A stretch of 64,000 nt of DNA from Neopestalotiopsis rosae. Lineage: Eukaryota; Ascomycota; Sordariomycetes; Amphisphaeriales; Sporocadaceae. Of this stretch, positions 48,286-60,165 are shown piece by piece. The stretch's first letter is position 1, and each line of letters begins with the position of its first letter. The stretch is from the NCBI GenBank assembly GCA_023078685.1, contig JALGAS010000007.1, positions 1,240,001-1,304,000 on the forward strand. The letters are read 5' to 3'. The notes under the pieces were generated by a model. The model worked only from the letters and a program-made list of their open reading frames with translations, was not told the origin of the DNA and searched no databases. A program made the translations under genes and the position numbers.

Positions 48286-50137
48286 ATGTTCTATCAACCC
48301 CTCCACAACCTCCTCCCGACCTCGCTGGCACTGCTGGGGTTCGTCTCCCCTCCTCCAAGAGCGTCGGCATGGGAGATACACAACCCGCCAACTCTACAAG
48401 ACTTGCAGCGGCCAGTTTTGCCTGCCGGCGCCGCTTACAGGGGAGACGACGACATCGACATCATCAGCGGAAGCCAGTTCAGTGGTCTCAAGACGTATGC
48501 CGGCCTGCCGTATCTGAACTGCATCTCGGATGCGGAGGCTGCTGCCGGCAAACCCTATGATATCGCTGTCTTGGGTGCTCCTTTTGATACTGTACGCAAT
48601 CAATACTCTTCAAAAGACCACCACAATTCCCTTTTCTTCGTCTTTTTTGTCTTCTTTTCTTCATAGCTAACAAGTGTGTCGTACAGGGCGTCACTGCGCG
48701 CCCAGGTGCTCGATACGGACCTACCGGCATCCGGGTCGGAAGTCAGAGGATAGGCCCGAATATGGCCTGGAGTGTATATACCGGTTTGTACTGCTCCAAT
48801 TATCTCGACTGGATTTCAAGCTTCTTTTTCTTTTTTCATGACTTGAACGAATATTGCTTTCGTCCCTATCATTACCTTCGCATGGCTGATCTATTCTCTC
48901 TTCCTTCCGACAGGCAAGAATCCACTTAAATCCTGGGCAACGATAACAGACTGCGGCGACGTGCCGCTCATCTGGCTGGACAACACGTACGCTCTCAAGC
49001 AGCTGGACAAGGCGCACAGGGTGGTCTCGAGCCGCAGAAGCGCTGACGTGTCTCGGTCCGCGGTGCCGAGGATCCTCACCCTCGGTGGCGATCACACGAC
49101 GACACTGTCAGCCCTGCGCTCGGCAAAGGAGAGGTGGGGACAGGTGGCTGTCGTACACTTTGATAGTCATATCGGTGAGTTTTGCATCATCATTCCGCGG
49201 GGGTAATACTGGGGAAATTTGATAGTATGACTGACTTCCGAGGGGGGTTGCGGGTGGAATAGATACTTGGGATCCCAAAGTTCTAGGTAAGTTTCATTCA
49301 ATCATGACCCGCGAAAACTTGGGTACAAGCAATTATTAATTCAAAGGAACAGGAGGTGGAATTTCGGACTATGCGTAAGTTACGAAACCCCTTGACTATA
49401 CTTCTTTGCCAGCATATTGAATTGATAATATTTCAGCGGCTTAAACCACGGAACTTTTCTACACATTGCTCACGAAGAGGTATGCTTACTTGCCGTTTGG
49501 TTAACATTCATCATGAACCGTGAAAACTCGCGAATTTCCTGACATTTATCAACAAATCACCAGGGCCTTATAACCAACAACTCCCTCCACGCCGGCATCC
49601 GCGCCCCTCTGGCCCGCCGAAGAGGCGACATGCGCAACGACATGCGCTGCGGGTTTCAGACCATCACGGCCCGTGATTTGGATCTCTGGGGCGCCGCCGG
49701 TGTCATCTCGCGGATTAAAGAGCGTGTCGGCGACGCCAAGGTCTATGTTAGCGTCGATATTGACGTGCTTGATCCTGCATTTGCTCCTGGTTAGTTTTCT
49801 CTTGCCGCTCCTTCCTCCTTCACGATTTCATCATTTCAAGCGCAGAAAGGCTTGGTAGCCGGAATGGTACATGATCTTGGACCGGTATTTGTGCTGATGA
49901 CCCGTTCTTACAGCTACGGGAACCGCCGAGCCGGGTGGCTGGACCTCGAGGGAATTGCTCACAATCTTGGATGGACTGAGTGGAATCAACATCATCGGTG
50001 GGGATGTCGTCGAGGTTGCGCCGATATATGACAACCCCGGCGAGACGACAGTGTTGGCCGCCGCTGAAGTAGCACTCTCTCTTATCGGACTCATGGTAGA
50101 CCAACCGGTCAAAGCGCTGACGGATGAAAGAGCCTGA
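48286..50137 (+). CDS. Ureohydrolase with signal peptide (agmatinase-like)
   Basis: Mn2+-dependent amidinohydrolase of the arginase/agmatinase family, hydrolysing a guanidino compound to urea plus an amine. Eight exons: 48286-48591, 48687-48783, 48914-49174, 49263-49286, 49353-49374, 49437-49479, 49564-49789, 49914-50137; 400 aa. Metal ligands: GGDHTTTL, FDSHIDTWD (split by an intron) and SVDIDVLDPAFAP; substrate-side motifs are GGGISDY, GLNHGTFLH and PGGWTSREL, which favour agmatinase over arginase. The N-terminus (about 1-28: polar start, TSLALLGFV, cleavage near RASA/WE) is a secretory signal peptide, so the enzyme probably acts in the secretory pathway or outside the cell. Exons 4 and 5 are only 24 and 22 nt. 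For exon 5 an upstream acceptor (AAAG before GAACAG) would add two residues; the chosen one matches the family spacing. The actual substrate is not fixed by sequence. Confidence 0.9.
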
Positions 50138-50423
50138 GAATATCACAGCGAAACAATCCAAGCGGGTAGAGCAAGTGCATGATTTCAAATGCAGCTAGAT
50201 TTGGAAGTACGTAGAAGTCTATAGATCGTTGCTCTCTCAAAGGGAAATCACCGCATGAATGCTGCGCATGCCATGACCTGTAGGAAAATGGAGGAAAAAG
50301 AAGTCTGAGAAAACCCGTGGTCTCTCCGTACACCGTATTATGATCCAATCAAAATGCTATTGGGGCGGCGACGGGAACATCTGTAACGCCTCTTTCTGTT
50401 AATACACAGGAGTTGAAAACTCC

Positions 50424-51530
50424 TTAAACTCTATCCAACTTGCGACGCTCAGTACGAGTGCGCTTCATCAGCTTCTTGTACTTCTTCTTCTTCATCTTGA
50501 GCTTCCTTTGCCTCTTAACGCTAATGGCGTACATCTCATTGGCTTGTCCGCGGACTTGTTCCCGGCGCAGCTGACGCAGAGCCATACGCTCAAGGAAAGA
50601 TCGTGGTGCCGTGTTCTCCTCCACCAGAGTCGGGCTGTGAGCCATTATTCTGACCTCGCCGTTGGGCTCGGTGGTCTCCTCCAGTGTGAAAATAGCCTTG
50701 TAAACGCGGGTCTGAGGCTGAGCGTCCACGGCCTCTTCAGCTCCGGTCTCGGCAGCCGCATTCGATACGGGTTGGGGCAGAGGAGGTGGGCGGAAAGGCA
50801 AAAATTGTCCAGACATGGCGTTGAGCTGGATGTGGATGCTGCCCTCGGAGCCCTCCGGTTGCCTCACTTCAATCTTGTGCATGTTATCGTGAGCGTGATC
50901 CATGCCGGCGTCGTGCTGCGAGGTGATGGAGAGACCGTGCATGGGCTGCTCGAGGTCGTCCACGGTCCTCGACAGTGTCGACATGACATCGTTGTATTTG
51001 CTGTTCTTGCTTCGGGTCGCGAAAATCTGGGCAAAGGACTCGTCGCTGACGGCCTTTGGGAAGCCCTGGGTCACGGACATGGGTCGGTGCAAGGAGAAGA
51101 AGGAAGATAGGGCGACAGCTACACACGAAAGAGTTATGTTAGCCAAACAGCCATGTTAAGAACATCAAGAATCTCGGCGCGACGGACCTTCCTGCGGCAC
51201 ATGGTGCGTGCTGGGAACGCTGGGCAGCTTCTCAACGCCAGCTGCACTGTTGTCCTTGGCCTTGCGCTTGCGCTTCTCACCAGCAGGCTTCTCGGCGGAC
51301 TTTGACTGAGCAGGCGAGGCCGTCATCTGGCCTGCCGGCAGTCCCTTTGGCGAATCATTCGGGCTTGAAGGTTTCGAGGAGGAGTACCGCCGCCTTTGCT
51401 GGTTTCGGGGGTTGTATGGCAGAGAGATGGCTGAGGCGGCAGTGGCGCGGACAGCCGTGGGCGCAAAGTTGGAAAGGATCGAGGCCGGCGGCGTCGCGAC
51501 CACGACCCGGCGCACAGATGAGGGCAACAT
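50424..51530 (-). CDS. Mitochondrial small ribosomal subunit protein mS38 (Cox24/AURKAIP1 family)
   Basis: Two exons in transcript order: 51530-51188 and 51118-50424 (69-nt intron with a non-standard GTCCGT donor and GTGTAG acceptor) give 345 aa. The N-terminus (MLPSSVRRVVVATPP, then QQRRRYSSSK) is a basic presequence with an RRY/SS cleavage pattern. The middle is low complexity (Ser/Pro/Lys) followed by an acidic region. The last about 35 residues, SVKRQRKLKMKKKKYKKLMKRTRTERRKL, form the very basic C-terminal helix that defines mS38 (DUF1713) and binds mitochondrial 16S rRNA. In yeast the homologue Cox24 is needed for mitochondrial translation, first noticed through COX1. The start was chosen because the upstream in-frame extension lacks features and begins at a non-ATG codon. 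Confidence 0.8.
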
Positions 51531-52541
51531 GATTGTATTGCCCGTTGGGTGCGCAGCGAGACAGGCTTTGGATGTTGTCGGTGGTGTTTTGTTGGCGGTC
51601 AAAGGGATGATGAGTGCCTCAAGAAGAGCCTCATGTGATGGACCGTTGCACGGGTTTCCAAGGTTTGCAGCCAATCCAGCCGAGTAGATCCTAGTTCCGC
51701 CTCTGCTAGGCGCCGGTTCCGATTTCTGGCCTTGCTCCGCCAAAACATTTGCCCGAGCTTTTCTTTCAAGGCGGTTGCCCAAGTGGGCGGGGGGCTCAAG
51801 GTACGTACCTCGCTACCCAAGAGTCACCCGATAAGCACTTGAGGGCCCCCACAGCCGCTACAAGCCGGAAGCTAAACCGCTGGCCGGATCACCAGGTGCA
51901 CTCTCAGTGTCAATCATTATTGGGAAGTGCATCAACTCAAACCATTATACTCGCCCCTTACCTCATGTTGCATGACGGGCAGGCTTGCGGCCATGTGATA
52001 CTCAAACTTGTCAGGGTGCACTCAGATCATGGACCCACTCTTTCAGGATTCTCCTGAACATCTCGAAAGGCTAAACGGATTGTACGCTGAACTGGTCCAC
52101 TCACGGCTATATGTTACCCACAGAGCGAAGACATAGAATTGTTTCGTGGACAATTCGATATATTCACTATTATATGCTCATCAATTGGCTCTTCGAGCAG
52201 TTTTCTTCCTTGCGGCAAGGAGACTATTTAATCATCGGCCACTTAGGTAGGCATCTGGGTACCGAGTGAAATTCCACTGCCCGGAGTAAGAAGCACAGGC
52301 ATCTAATCCGGACCTCTACGCAGCACTCCAGGCCCCTGTGAGGCATTCTGGGCTCTTTCAACGAACAGCGACATATACCGAAACTGAAAACGGGACAAAT
52401 GTTGAATGAAAGAAGGAAGTACAAACCGAGCAAGGACCAGGCCCAGCACACTCGTGAAACTGGGCCAAACACATCCCTCCTTTGCCTGGCAATACCCTGG
52501 CACGCGAATATTGTCAATATAATCACTCTTGAATCAATTTC
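51531..52541. other. Intergenic region
   Basis: About 1 kb between divergent genes (mS38 minus, unrecognised gene plus), expected to hold both promoters. No coding or RNA gene seen. Confidence 0.55.
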
Positions 52542-53851
52542 ATGTCTATCCAAGAGACTTTTCCGTACCCACCGGATGACCTGTTCAAGTGGGCTCATCG
52601 TGCCTCCAAGATGAACAGGAGTCAGACTGCTATGATCTGGATGTATGACCTATGGGACACCATGAATTGTGGTACGACATACGCTCATGGATCCTGGGGC
52701 TACACAGGTAATTTGATTGCGGTCTAGAGTCCGATGCTCCAAGCTGACGTTATCAGTATTGCGCACCACATACTCTGAGGAATCCGATCGGCTCTGGCCG
52801 ATTGCCATGGCGAAGTTGAGACGCTGGGTTGCTGGCTACTTTATCCATTTACTCCGTCTGATAGCCAATAAGCCCGACATGACGGTCAACAATGAACTTG
52901 GCCGGCGCTTCGTCCTCGAGGTCGTCGAGAGCAAGGAGCTGGAAGCTCTACAACTTTCCGATCTCGCAAAGGCGACTCAGGATGACATCAAATCCCTGAC
53001 AGGAATCTTCGACGCCTGGCTCTTCCGAGCTGTCAAAGACGACCTTGCCAGACCCAATCGCAACCCGAGGTTCGTGGATTTCCTCGTCGTCGACGAGGAC
53101 TCTCTTCGCTCTCTGGCCGCACTCCCTGAAGAGACGATACCCCTGGGACCCGTGACTAGGCAGGAGAGAAGGGTTAGTTGACAGTTCAAACGTGATTTCC
53201 TTATACTAAACTAATCAAATATAACAGGCACAAATGAGCCTTTACGATGACGCGTATCTCTGGCTGGTCGATACGCAAGCTGTGAGGCGCTATAAAGGTA
53301 TAGACACGGCGGAGAACTATAATGGGTTGATGAGGCTTCAAGCTTACGATATCCCCTACGCTTGGTTTGAAAGAGCTCCTAGGTGGGAGGATGCCTGTCA
53401 TATCTTTGACCGCTTAGAGGCACCCGAGGGCTCTGGTCAAATGTGGTTCCAAAGCCGATGAGGGGTGCCATAAACGATATGGCGAGCATTCCTCAACACA
53501 ATTTTGGCGCTCAATCCCGACACATTCCTAAAACCTGATAACGGTCACTTGTTGGATCAACTCGACGAGCAGGCACTCAAATGGATCGACCCTGTTCTGG
53601 AGAAAAGCCGAGACCGTGACATCTGGCAGGAAGCCTCTCGACTAGCCCTCTTGCAACAAGTCAAACTAATGGATGCTTCGTCCGGCAAGCGCAGTAAAGT
53701 GACTGCTGCTTTTCAAGAACTAGAGACGTCTTATGGGCATCACTACTGGTATAAATATATCGAGGAAGGCATTGACATGGCGGTGAAGATAGGGCAAACG
53801 ATCCGCGTTCCAACTGCGATTGATTCACACAAGAAGCTCGATAAGTGTTGA
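52542..53851 (+). CDS. Unrecognised fungal protein
   Basis: I do not recognise this family. Best model: exons 52542-52707, 52757-53172, 53228-53435 and 53487-53851, 384 aa, soluble, with no signal peptide or membrane helix. The first two introns are ordinary (49 nt GTAATT..ATCAG; 55 nt GTTAGT..AACAG). The third is doubtful: exon 3 and exon 4 are in the same frame, separated by TGA (53459) and TAA (53471), and the 51-nt intron that removes both stops needs a GTCAAA donor. Alternatives are that the protein ends at 53461 (about 271 aa), or that the stops are real lesions in a decaying gene. The sequence is Trp- and Leu-rich and helical (FDAWLFRAVKDDLAR, AYLWLVDTQAVRRY, ALKWIDPVLEKSRDRD). Orthologues would decide. 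Confidence 0.55.
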
Positions 53852-54354
53852 ACTTCCAAGAGTTGACCAGACAACAGATACTGAAGGAGGCGAAATCCGG
53901 CTGAAATTTATTCTTCGATTTAGTAACACGATAATACACTGACTTGGCGGACTGAAAGCAAGACAAAGAAGCTCGATTTCTGCCAGTCATGGCCTCGAGA
54001 GCCATTGTCCGTGCGCTATAACTTGCATTGTTGCAAGACCAGATCCCAGAAGTATAGCCTTGATGTTGAGAGGCACGCTTCAGTGTGTATACTCACCCCT
54101 CGCGTCTCGGGCTTTGAGAATGAGGTCCAACAAGACCTCTAATTTCCAGCTGATTTTCACCTGAGACAGAAACTAGACGGTGCTCCAAGTAACAGAGGAC
54201 TATGTGTTGGGCTCAGTACTTGTCACTGGAATAAGCTAGAAGATGCTCCGTGCAATCGAAGCCACAAACTCGGCGTCTTTCCTCGCAATAATTCGATCGG
54301 GACCGCCCCTCCACAGATATTGGGTAGCTTTGGCAGATACAGACAGCCATAAAA
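53852..54354. other. Convergent intergenic spacer
   Basis: 3' ends of two converging genes; nothing else seen. Confidence 0.55.
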
Positions 54355-55406
54355 TTACCAGGGTAATTCATCGCCAGTGATTGCGTTTATAAACTTTCCG
54401 GAGTGCCTTTCTCGGCTGGCTTGATCGATCTAGTAACGTTTAGACTTTAAGCAGTCCATGAGGAAATAGTGAAAACTTACGATGGCCATGATCTTTTCCG
54501 CGCTTTGCTCAGGAGTCCAGGGAGCTCTCTCCAAACCCAAGAACTTGGCAGTCTTGCTTCCCATATCGGTATGGACTAGGCTAGACAACAGAAGGTCAAT
54601 ATCTATGTGTAAGAACACCCAAGATCCCTGAACCCACCCTGGATTGATAGCAACAGTCGTAAGCCATTCATTGCCCCAATGTGCTGCTCTGCGCAACATG
54701 TGTTAGCAATCACGCCTGGTGAACACAATCTAGTGAAAAGGAAAGAAAGGTTAACGCATACTGAGTAATCCAATTCAGAGCTGCTTTAGAGATGCAGTAT
54801 GATGGGGCAACATAAGTACGACCCTTCCCCATTGCTCCCAGAGTACCAGCAGCACTAGAGATGGGAACAAATTTGGCATTGCTCGATTTCTTTAGCAGCG
54901 GGAAACAAGCTTGATACAACGCCAATGGGCCCACGGCATTGACGTTGAACGCATTGCCTAGGACTCCGAGGTCGACCGTCTCGAGCGGATCAACCGGTGG
55001 GCTTACACCGGCGCACGGGAGCAAGATGTCCACATGGTCGATCCCCTCAGCCTCCATCTCCTTGACGGCGTTGCTGGCATCTTGAGGAGAGGCGCTCTCG
55101 ATCTTGACTAGAAGCAGTCGTGAACCATCGCCCCTGGGGCCAGCCATCAATTCGGCCACGCCTGGTGCTGCATCGTCGCGGATGCTGCCGACGACAATGT
55201 GGTTTGGTCGCGCCAGGTAAGCCTGAGCCAACGACTTCCCGATGCCTGATCATGTTGAAATTAACATTTAGATAGTCGATTAATATTTCAGTGGTAGATT
55301 GGCAATGCCAGAAAGGTAGCTAGGTAGATGCACTGGTTATTTCAACTACCTAGGTATACATACCTCTACCTGCGCCAGTAATGACTATGATAATCTGATT
55401 CGACAT
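54355..55406 (-). CDS. Short-chain dehydrogenase/reductase (classical SDR)
   Basis: NAD(P)-dependent oxidoreductase. Five exons in transcript order: 55406-55364, 55245-54762, 54688-54638, 54580-54481, 54429-54355; introns of 118, 73, 57 and 51 nt; 250 aa, the usual size for a classical SDR. TGAGRGIG (about 10-17) is the cofactor glycine motif, interrupted by the first intron. LPCAGVSPP replaces the usual NNAG with PCAG. VPISSAAGT holds the catalytic Ser, SYCISK (Tyr164, Lys168) the catalytic pair, and PGLVHTDMG the segment after strand 6. The C-terminus (SREKHSGKF then ELPW) matches a fungal SDR subgroup related to sniffer/carbonyl-reductase-like proteins. Substrate unknown. Located head-to-head with the secreted-protein gene across 1.3 kb. 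Confidence 0.9.
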
Positions 55407-56748
55407 TGTAGCGGGGGGACACGGATCTGTGATGCAGTGATGTGTTTTGTGCGATTCAAAAGATGCATATTTTCAACTTCTCAATCATCAGACCGAAGCG
55501 GCACAGGTGAACATGTGCCAGGTTGCATTTGTGGTGCTGAATCTGGCGATGCAAGCGACCAACACAAAGGGTGCATGTGCATTTGTAAGATCCATAGATG
55601 CAACTGCCCAGATGCACTTGCATGGGTTCTAATTGAGACCCCTGGAAGGCTGATAAGGGAAGGGCGGGCAGCTGCCCCTCTGCCAAAACCCCTCGGCCCC
55701 TTAACAGCTAAACTACCTGTAGGTATGTAGGTATGCAGCCAGGGTCGCTAAAATGGCCAAAATTCCTTGATCCTTACTGTGATAGGCGGCTACACGGTAT
55801 ATTCACCTCCCCGTTCCATCATTTAGACTGGAATGCTGCTTTGCTTATAATTTCCCGCGCGCAAAGTAGAACATCGAAGCGCATTGGATCTTTGTCTGCG
55901 CACGCTGCATTATACCGACGAAACACATAACTAGGGGGGTACCCGAAAATTAAAGAAATTGAGAAAGCCGTCGCCATTGACGGCAATAGCGACGGTAAGA
56001 GCAATGAGTATGTAGGTACCTCAGGTACTTGTGCGGGCTGTGCCTAACACACCTCTTTCTGACTCGTTTGACAAGAGCGAAAAGTCCAGCGATTATTTCA
56101 GCATTCCAGGGGCCACGATGCATATACGACTCGGCTAGGCGCACCGCAGGCGGCAGACTGCTGTACTGATGAGTGCTATGCCTTTCCCAAGCTCGCATCA
56201 GGGCCCGCAATGCCAAACTACAAGCAATCCTCAACCATATGACGCAGCGTCTCTCGTCCGAGAATACAGAAAGCGCGATACCGAGATGCGCCGTTATTTT
56301 CACCGGCAATAGTCCAGTCTGTCGGTATCGCCGACTTCATCACACAAATCGGCTATTCACTGACTTGTCGAACATATTGGACATAGTATCTAGGAACCCC
56401 GTAAACATACTACTGTCAACGATTATGGGCGAGCCGATTTCCTGATCGGCTTAGTCTACAAGTATTCTATAATTAATATACAATGTATCCAGGTATGACT
56501 ACATGTCCGCCTAATGAAAACGAAGAGTTCTGGCACGTGTTATACCGACTGCACAACGCCGAGATGTCCTATTCCGCGGCCCGTAGGAGCGCGTTGGCTT
56601 GGCGATGCCGAGGAACTTGGCGTTGGTACTTTTTGGATGGCTTTTCCGCAACGCTCAAAGAGAGGAACGGTTAAAGAAGCGCACCAGCAGCACCTCGAGA
56701 ACTTGCGACTTGCAGAATTCATTCTTGCCGAGGGCGACACATGGAATC
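55407..56748. other. Intergenic region between SDR and secreted-protein gene
   Basis: Shared promoter region of divergent genes. Short overlapping open frames with ATGs at 56483 and 56514 run up to or past the next start codon; they may be upstream ORFs of the secreted-protein gene. No RNA gene or repeat identified. Confidence 0.5.
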
Positions 56749-57513
56749 ATGATACCTACCTTGAAAATATGCGCACTACTCATGGTCTCTAGTGCAAGTG
56801 CCTATACATCGCCAGGTTCCCGTTATCCACCAGTCTCCGGCCACGACTTCGATTTCGACGTGGTATACCCTTCAGGATTGTCGTTCTCAACCTCCAACCC
56901 ACCCACAGAGCCTCTATCACTCACAGGGCTCCAGAACAATGCCAGTCTTCCCCAAATAACCCTGATAAATCCTAGAAATGCGAGCAGTAACGAAGAGGTC
57001 CACTACGTCTCATTCGTAGTGCTCAACTATATCAGGACTCGACAAGGAGGCAACACTCTCTTTGAAGAAAATGTAGGCGACATCTGCTGGCTACGTGCCA
57101 ACCAGACCTTGTCCGAGAATGGCACGTTGGGCGGTGGTGGAAGCAACTACAACAATGGAAAATCTCCTTACAATGTTTTTACCGACTTGGGGGATTTCAA
57201 GAACGCGTCCCTACACGTGTGGCAGCAGACCGAGGACGTGACGAACTTCCTGTTCTTACGCCGTTCGATGTGGGAGTTGCCTTTGATTCTTGGGCAGATT
57301 TGGGCAAATGGGACCGATTATTTTGACGGCACTCAGTATTATCTCTTGGGGTATGATTTCCCGCATGCCACGGTCGACTTCAACGTGCGCAACGACACAA
57401 ACACAACGACCGCAAGGGATGAAGATACTAGTGACGGAAGTACAGGTATTCGGCCAACTTCTTCAGGTGCAGTCTTGGCATTGTGTGTCATTACGGCACT
57501 CATTGGAATCTAG
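56749..57513 (+). CDS. Secreted, N-glycosylated, probably GPI-anchored protein
   Basis: Intronless, 254 aa. ATG 56749 starts a canonical signal peptide (MIPTLKICALLMVSSASA, cleavage before YTSPG). The frame is open further upstream but without signal-like sequence, which decides the start. The mature part has eight N-X-S/T sequons (in QNNAS, RNAS, NQT, NGT, KNAS, NGT, NDT and NTT), very few Cys, and aromatic-rich segments (HVWQQTEDVTNFLFLRR, DYFDGTQYYLLGYDF). The C-terminus is a Ser/Thr/Asp-rich stalk followed by a short hydrophobic tail (SGAVLALCVITALIGI), the pattern of a GPI attachment signal. I recognise no catalytic domain. Likely a cell-wall or surface protein; an effector role is only a possibility. 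Confidence 0.8.
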   Translation: MIPTLKICALLMVSSASAYTSPGSRYPPVSGHDFDFDVVYPSGLSFSTSNPPTEPLSLTGLQNNASLPQITLINPRNASSNEEVHYVSFVVLNYIRTRQGGNTLFEENVGDICWLRANQTLSENGTLGGGGSNYNNGKSPYNVFTDLGDFKNASLHVWQQTEDVTNFLFLRRSMWELPLILGQIWANGTDYFDGTQYYLLGYDFPHATVDFNVRNDTNTTTARDEDTSDGSTGIRPTSSGAVLALCVITALIGI

Positions 57514-57747
57514 CCGGATTGTTATACGAGAAGAGGTTGTCTTCATATAACTGAGTGGCCTGTGGCTCTCGGGGGCGCTGTCCTATTCAACAGCTAGTTA
57601 CCATTACATTGTGCGATCCTCGTATGCACATACAATACGAGCAGTGAAGCAGTCTGTTTTCAATCCGACACAAAAGAATGCAAAGTAAATTTCGTTCGAG
57701 AGGCCTGTACTTGTAAGCTGCCCAGGTCATTGCAAGTCGCCCGACGC

Positions 57748-58868
57748 TTATTTCCTTATAAGCACCTCTCCTTGAACCATGGACAATGTCGCGTCGTCCC
57801 TGTCCTGCCACTCGAGCCATGCATCGCGCATCTCATCCATGTCGGCTGCCCGGATGCCAGATTTCATGTTGGATTCGCGAACCTTGGGGTTATTGAGCGC
57901 GCCATTCACCATACCTGTGGCTATAGGAAACATTTTAATAGGATGCCCACGTGCAGAACACGCTATAAGCCAAAGAGTCAGAAAAAGAATAAATGGTCGA
58001 CTTACCCCACATCTTTCTTTCCTCGGGCTCGGAATAACTCCACGCGCTGAAGCTGGAAGTGATCTTGCCTCTATCTCCTCCGTTGGCCTCGAGGGCCCAA
58101 GAAAGCAGCTGCCGGCCAGACTGTGTTGATGCGCCGCGGGCTCTGATAACTCTTACCTTGAGACTATGGAAGAAACCAGTGTTATTAGCTTACTATGTTC
58201 AGATTATAGTTTTGTGGAAGTGGGTCTGGAGTATTTAGTGGGGGCCAATCTAGTCTAGATTAAACCTACTCATCATGGAACTTTAGCAGCCCGGGGAGCG
58301 GCGGCCAGAAGGTCTCCGTCTCCATGTCCCCCTCGCGCGCCGCCACGACGCCGCCGGGCTTGGTGACTCGGAGCATCTCGCGCAGGATCTCGGCCTGGCC
58401 TTGATTATGCGCAAGGACCTGGTGGCAGTGCACAATGTCAAAAGACGCGTCCTCGAACGGCAGGTGGCGCCCGTCCGCCGTCTGGAACGTGATCCATTCC
58501 TCGGCCTTTTCGGCGGGGACCCCGTAGCGTTCGGCGAGCAGGTTCTTTCCGCGCTCCAGCACGACCGGGTTCACGTCGACGGCCGTGACGCGGCCCCCGC
58601 CCGGGCCCACGATCTTGGCAAAGGACGCGGATACGGACGCTGAGCCGGCACCCACGTCGAGAATGGTCAGCGCGGGGTTGCGCTGCTGCAGCTCTTTGAG
58701 CGTCGGCAAGAGGTATGCGGCACTGTTCTGCGCGGTGCGGTTTTCGAACACGCGAAACACATCCTCTGGAAGCGTGCTCCAGTCCACTTTGTGTCCTGCT
58801 TCGGCGGCCGTGGCGGACCCGCTGTCACTGCCCTGCTGGACCAACTCCGGCTTCTCGGCTGGGGGCAT
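57748..58868 (-). CDS. Class I SAM-dependent methyltransferase (UbiE-like)
   Basis: Three exons in transcript order: 58868-58270, 58163-58006, 57920-57748; introns of 106 and 85 nt; 309 aa. Motif I ILDVGAGSASVS (about 69-80), VTAVDVNPVVLE as the acidic motif, TADGRHLPFEDASFDIVHCHQVL as motifs II/III, and RVTKPGGVVAAREGD as post-III define a Methyltransf_11/25 fold. The C-terminal part, conserved in fungal UbiE-like proteins of this type, has GRQLLSWALEA, SYSEPEERKMW and a VLIRK end. No targeting signal, so cytosolic. The first splice (GATGA/GTAGGT to CCATAG/TCTC) removes an in-frame TAG immediately after FHDE. Substrate is unknown; sterol, quinone or secondary-metabolite methylation cannot be separated here. 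Divergent from the GMC gene. Confidence 0.87.
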
Positions 58869-60165
58869 ACCGGGTTGAGATGATGCTACGACAAGAGTAT
58901 AACTTTTCCTTCAGAGTAGGTAGTATGTGGATCTGCCAAGCGTTCCAGTGCATGATATATTACGAAGTGAGAACGCGGGATGCGTTTTCCCCGACAGTTC
59001 CGAGTACCATAATAAGCTGCTTACGTTTCTTGGATGATTCGGTGGCGGTTACTGGTTTGGCACGGGAATCTTCCGCCTCCCTCCTCTTCGTTCCCTGCTG
59101 AATGACAGGCCTGGAACATCTGATGGTGCATGGGACGAGACATCGCAAGAGGAACCGTCTGACCATCCCTTGCGCAGCTTATGCCAACTGCGTCCAACAT
59201 TGACAAGAAACTTGTATCTTGCACCAACAGCTAGCTTGCTGCTGCTGCGCGGAGATTGGGGTTGCATTCAATCATGTGAGCATAACGGCCAAGTCCCAAA
59301 ATCGCGCAATGATTTGTTTGACGGTCTGAACGACTGAAATGCAATGGTGTAATCAAATAACACAAATCACAAACATTCTGATAAGAGACAATTAGAAACA
59401 AACGCCAGCTATATATATTGCTTTAGCGACATCCAAAACGTGAGTGAGAATTGGGACGAGGTCTTCGAAAGTGCTAGTAACTTACCATAGTATACAGGTG
59501 GCTATATCCACTGCCAAGCCAACTATTAATGCGCATCCCAGTTCAAAGGATGGGTTGCACTGCGTCAAGCCATGGACCCCTGTCACGCCGAACAGTGATG
59601 GCCGACCAACATTTATACCAGAACGGCCCGGGGATGAGGATCGCCAAGAATCCTAGTTATCGCCAACAAGCAAATGGTCTTCATGCTGCAGGCCAACAGC
59701 CCAGAACCAAGCATACCATTCTCAATCTTCGTTATCCCATGCTGCAACACTCCAGTGAAAGCTTTCGAATCGAACCAGACCGGTCTCTTCCATAGGCCCA
59801 CTTGACTCCATCAGCAATTGAGAATGGAACCAATTTCTTCTTAGGCGGACCGTACGCTTCGCGAGGTCTGGGAAAGATCCGCAAAAAGTTCCGTATAAGC
59901 TCCATGACTAGTATCTTATGCAAATACAATAAGAATTCCTTTTGAATGAAAACCGACTGTTGCATCAATACCCCTAGTAGGTAACCCTTGTTCATGGGCT
60001 TTGCATCCAAGTGTATACCGCGAAATCGGACCAACGCGACCGTACTATTTGCTGATATGTAAACCCATCCCACATTTTGGTTATTCTTTCGGATTGTCTT
60101 GCTCTGCAGCCCATACTGCTTTCAATCTTCCTCACGAAATTGCTGCACTGTGACAGATAATCAAA
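58869..60165. other. Bidirectional promoter region
   Basis: 1.3 kb between the divergent methyltransferase and GMC genes. A 58-codon minus-strand frame near 59.73-59.91 kb (MELIRNFLRIFPRPR) is open but not recognisable; it may be a gene relic or chance. Confidence 0.5.
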
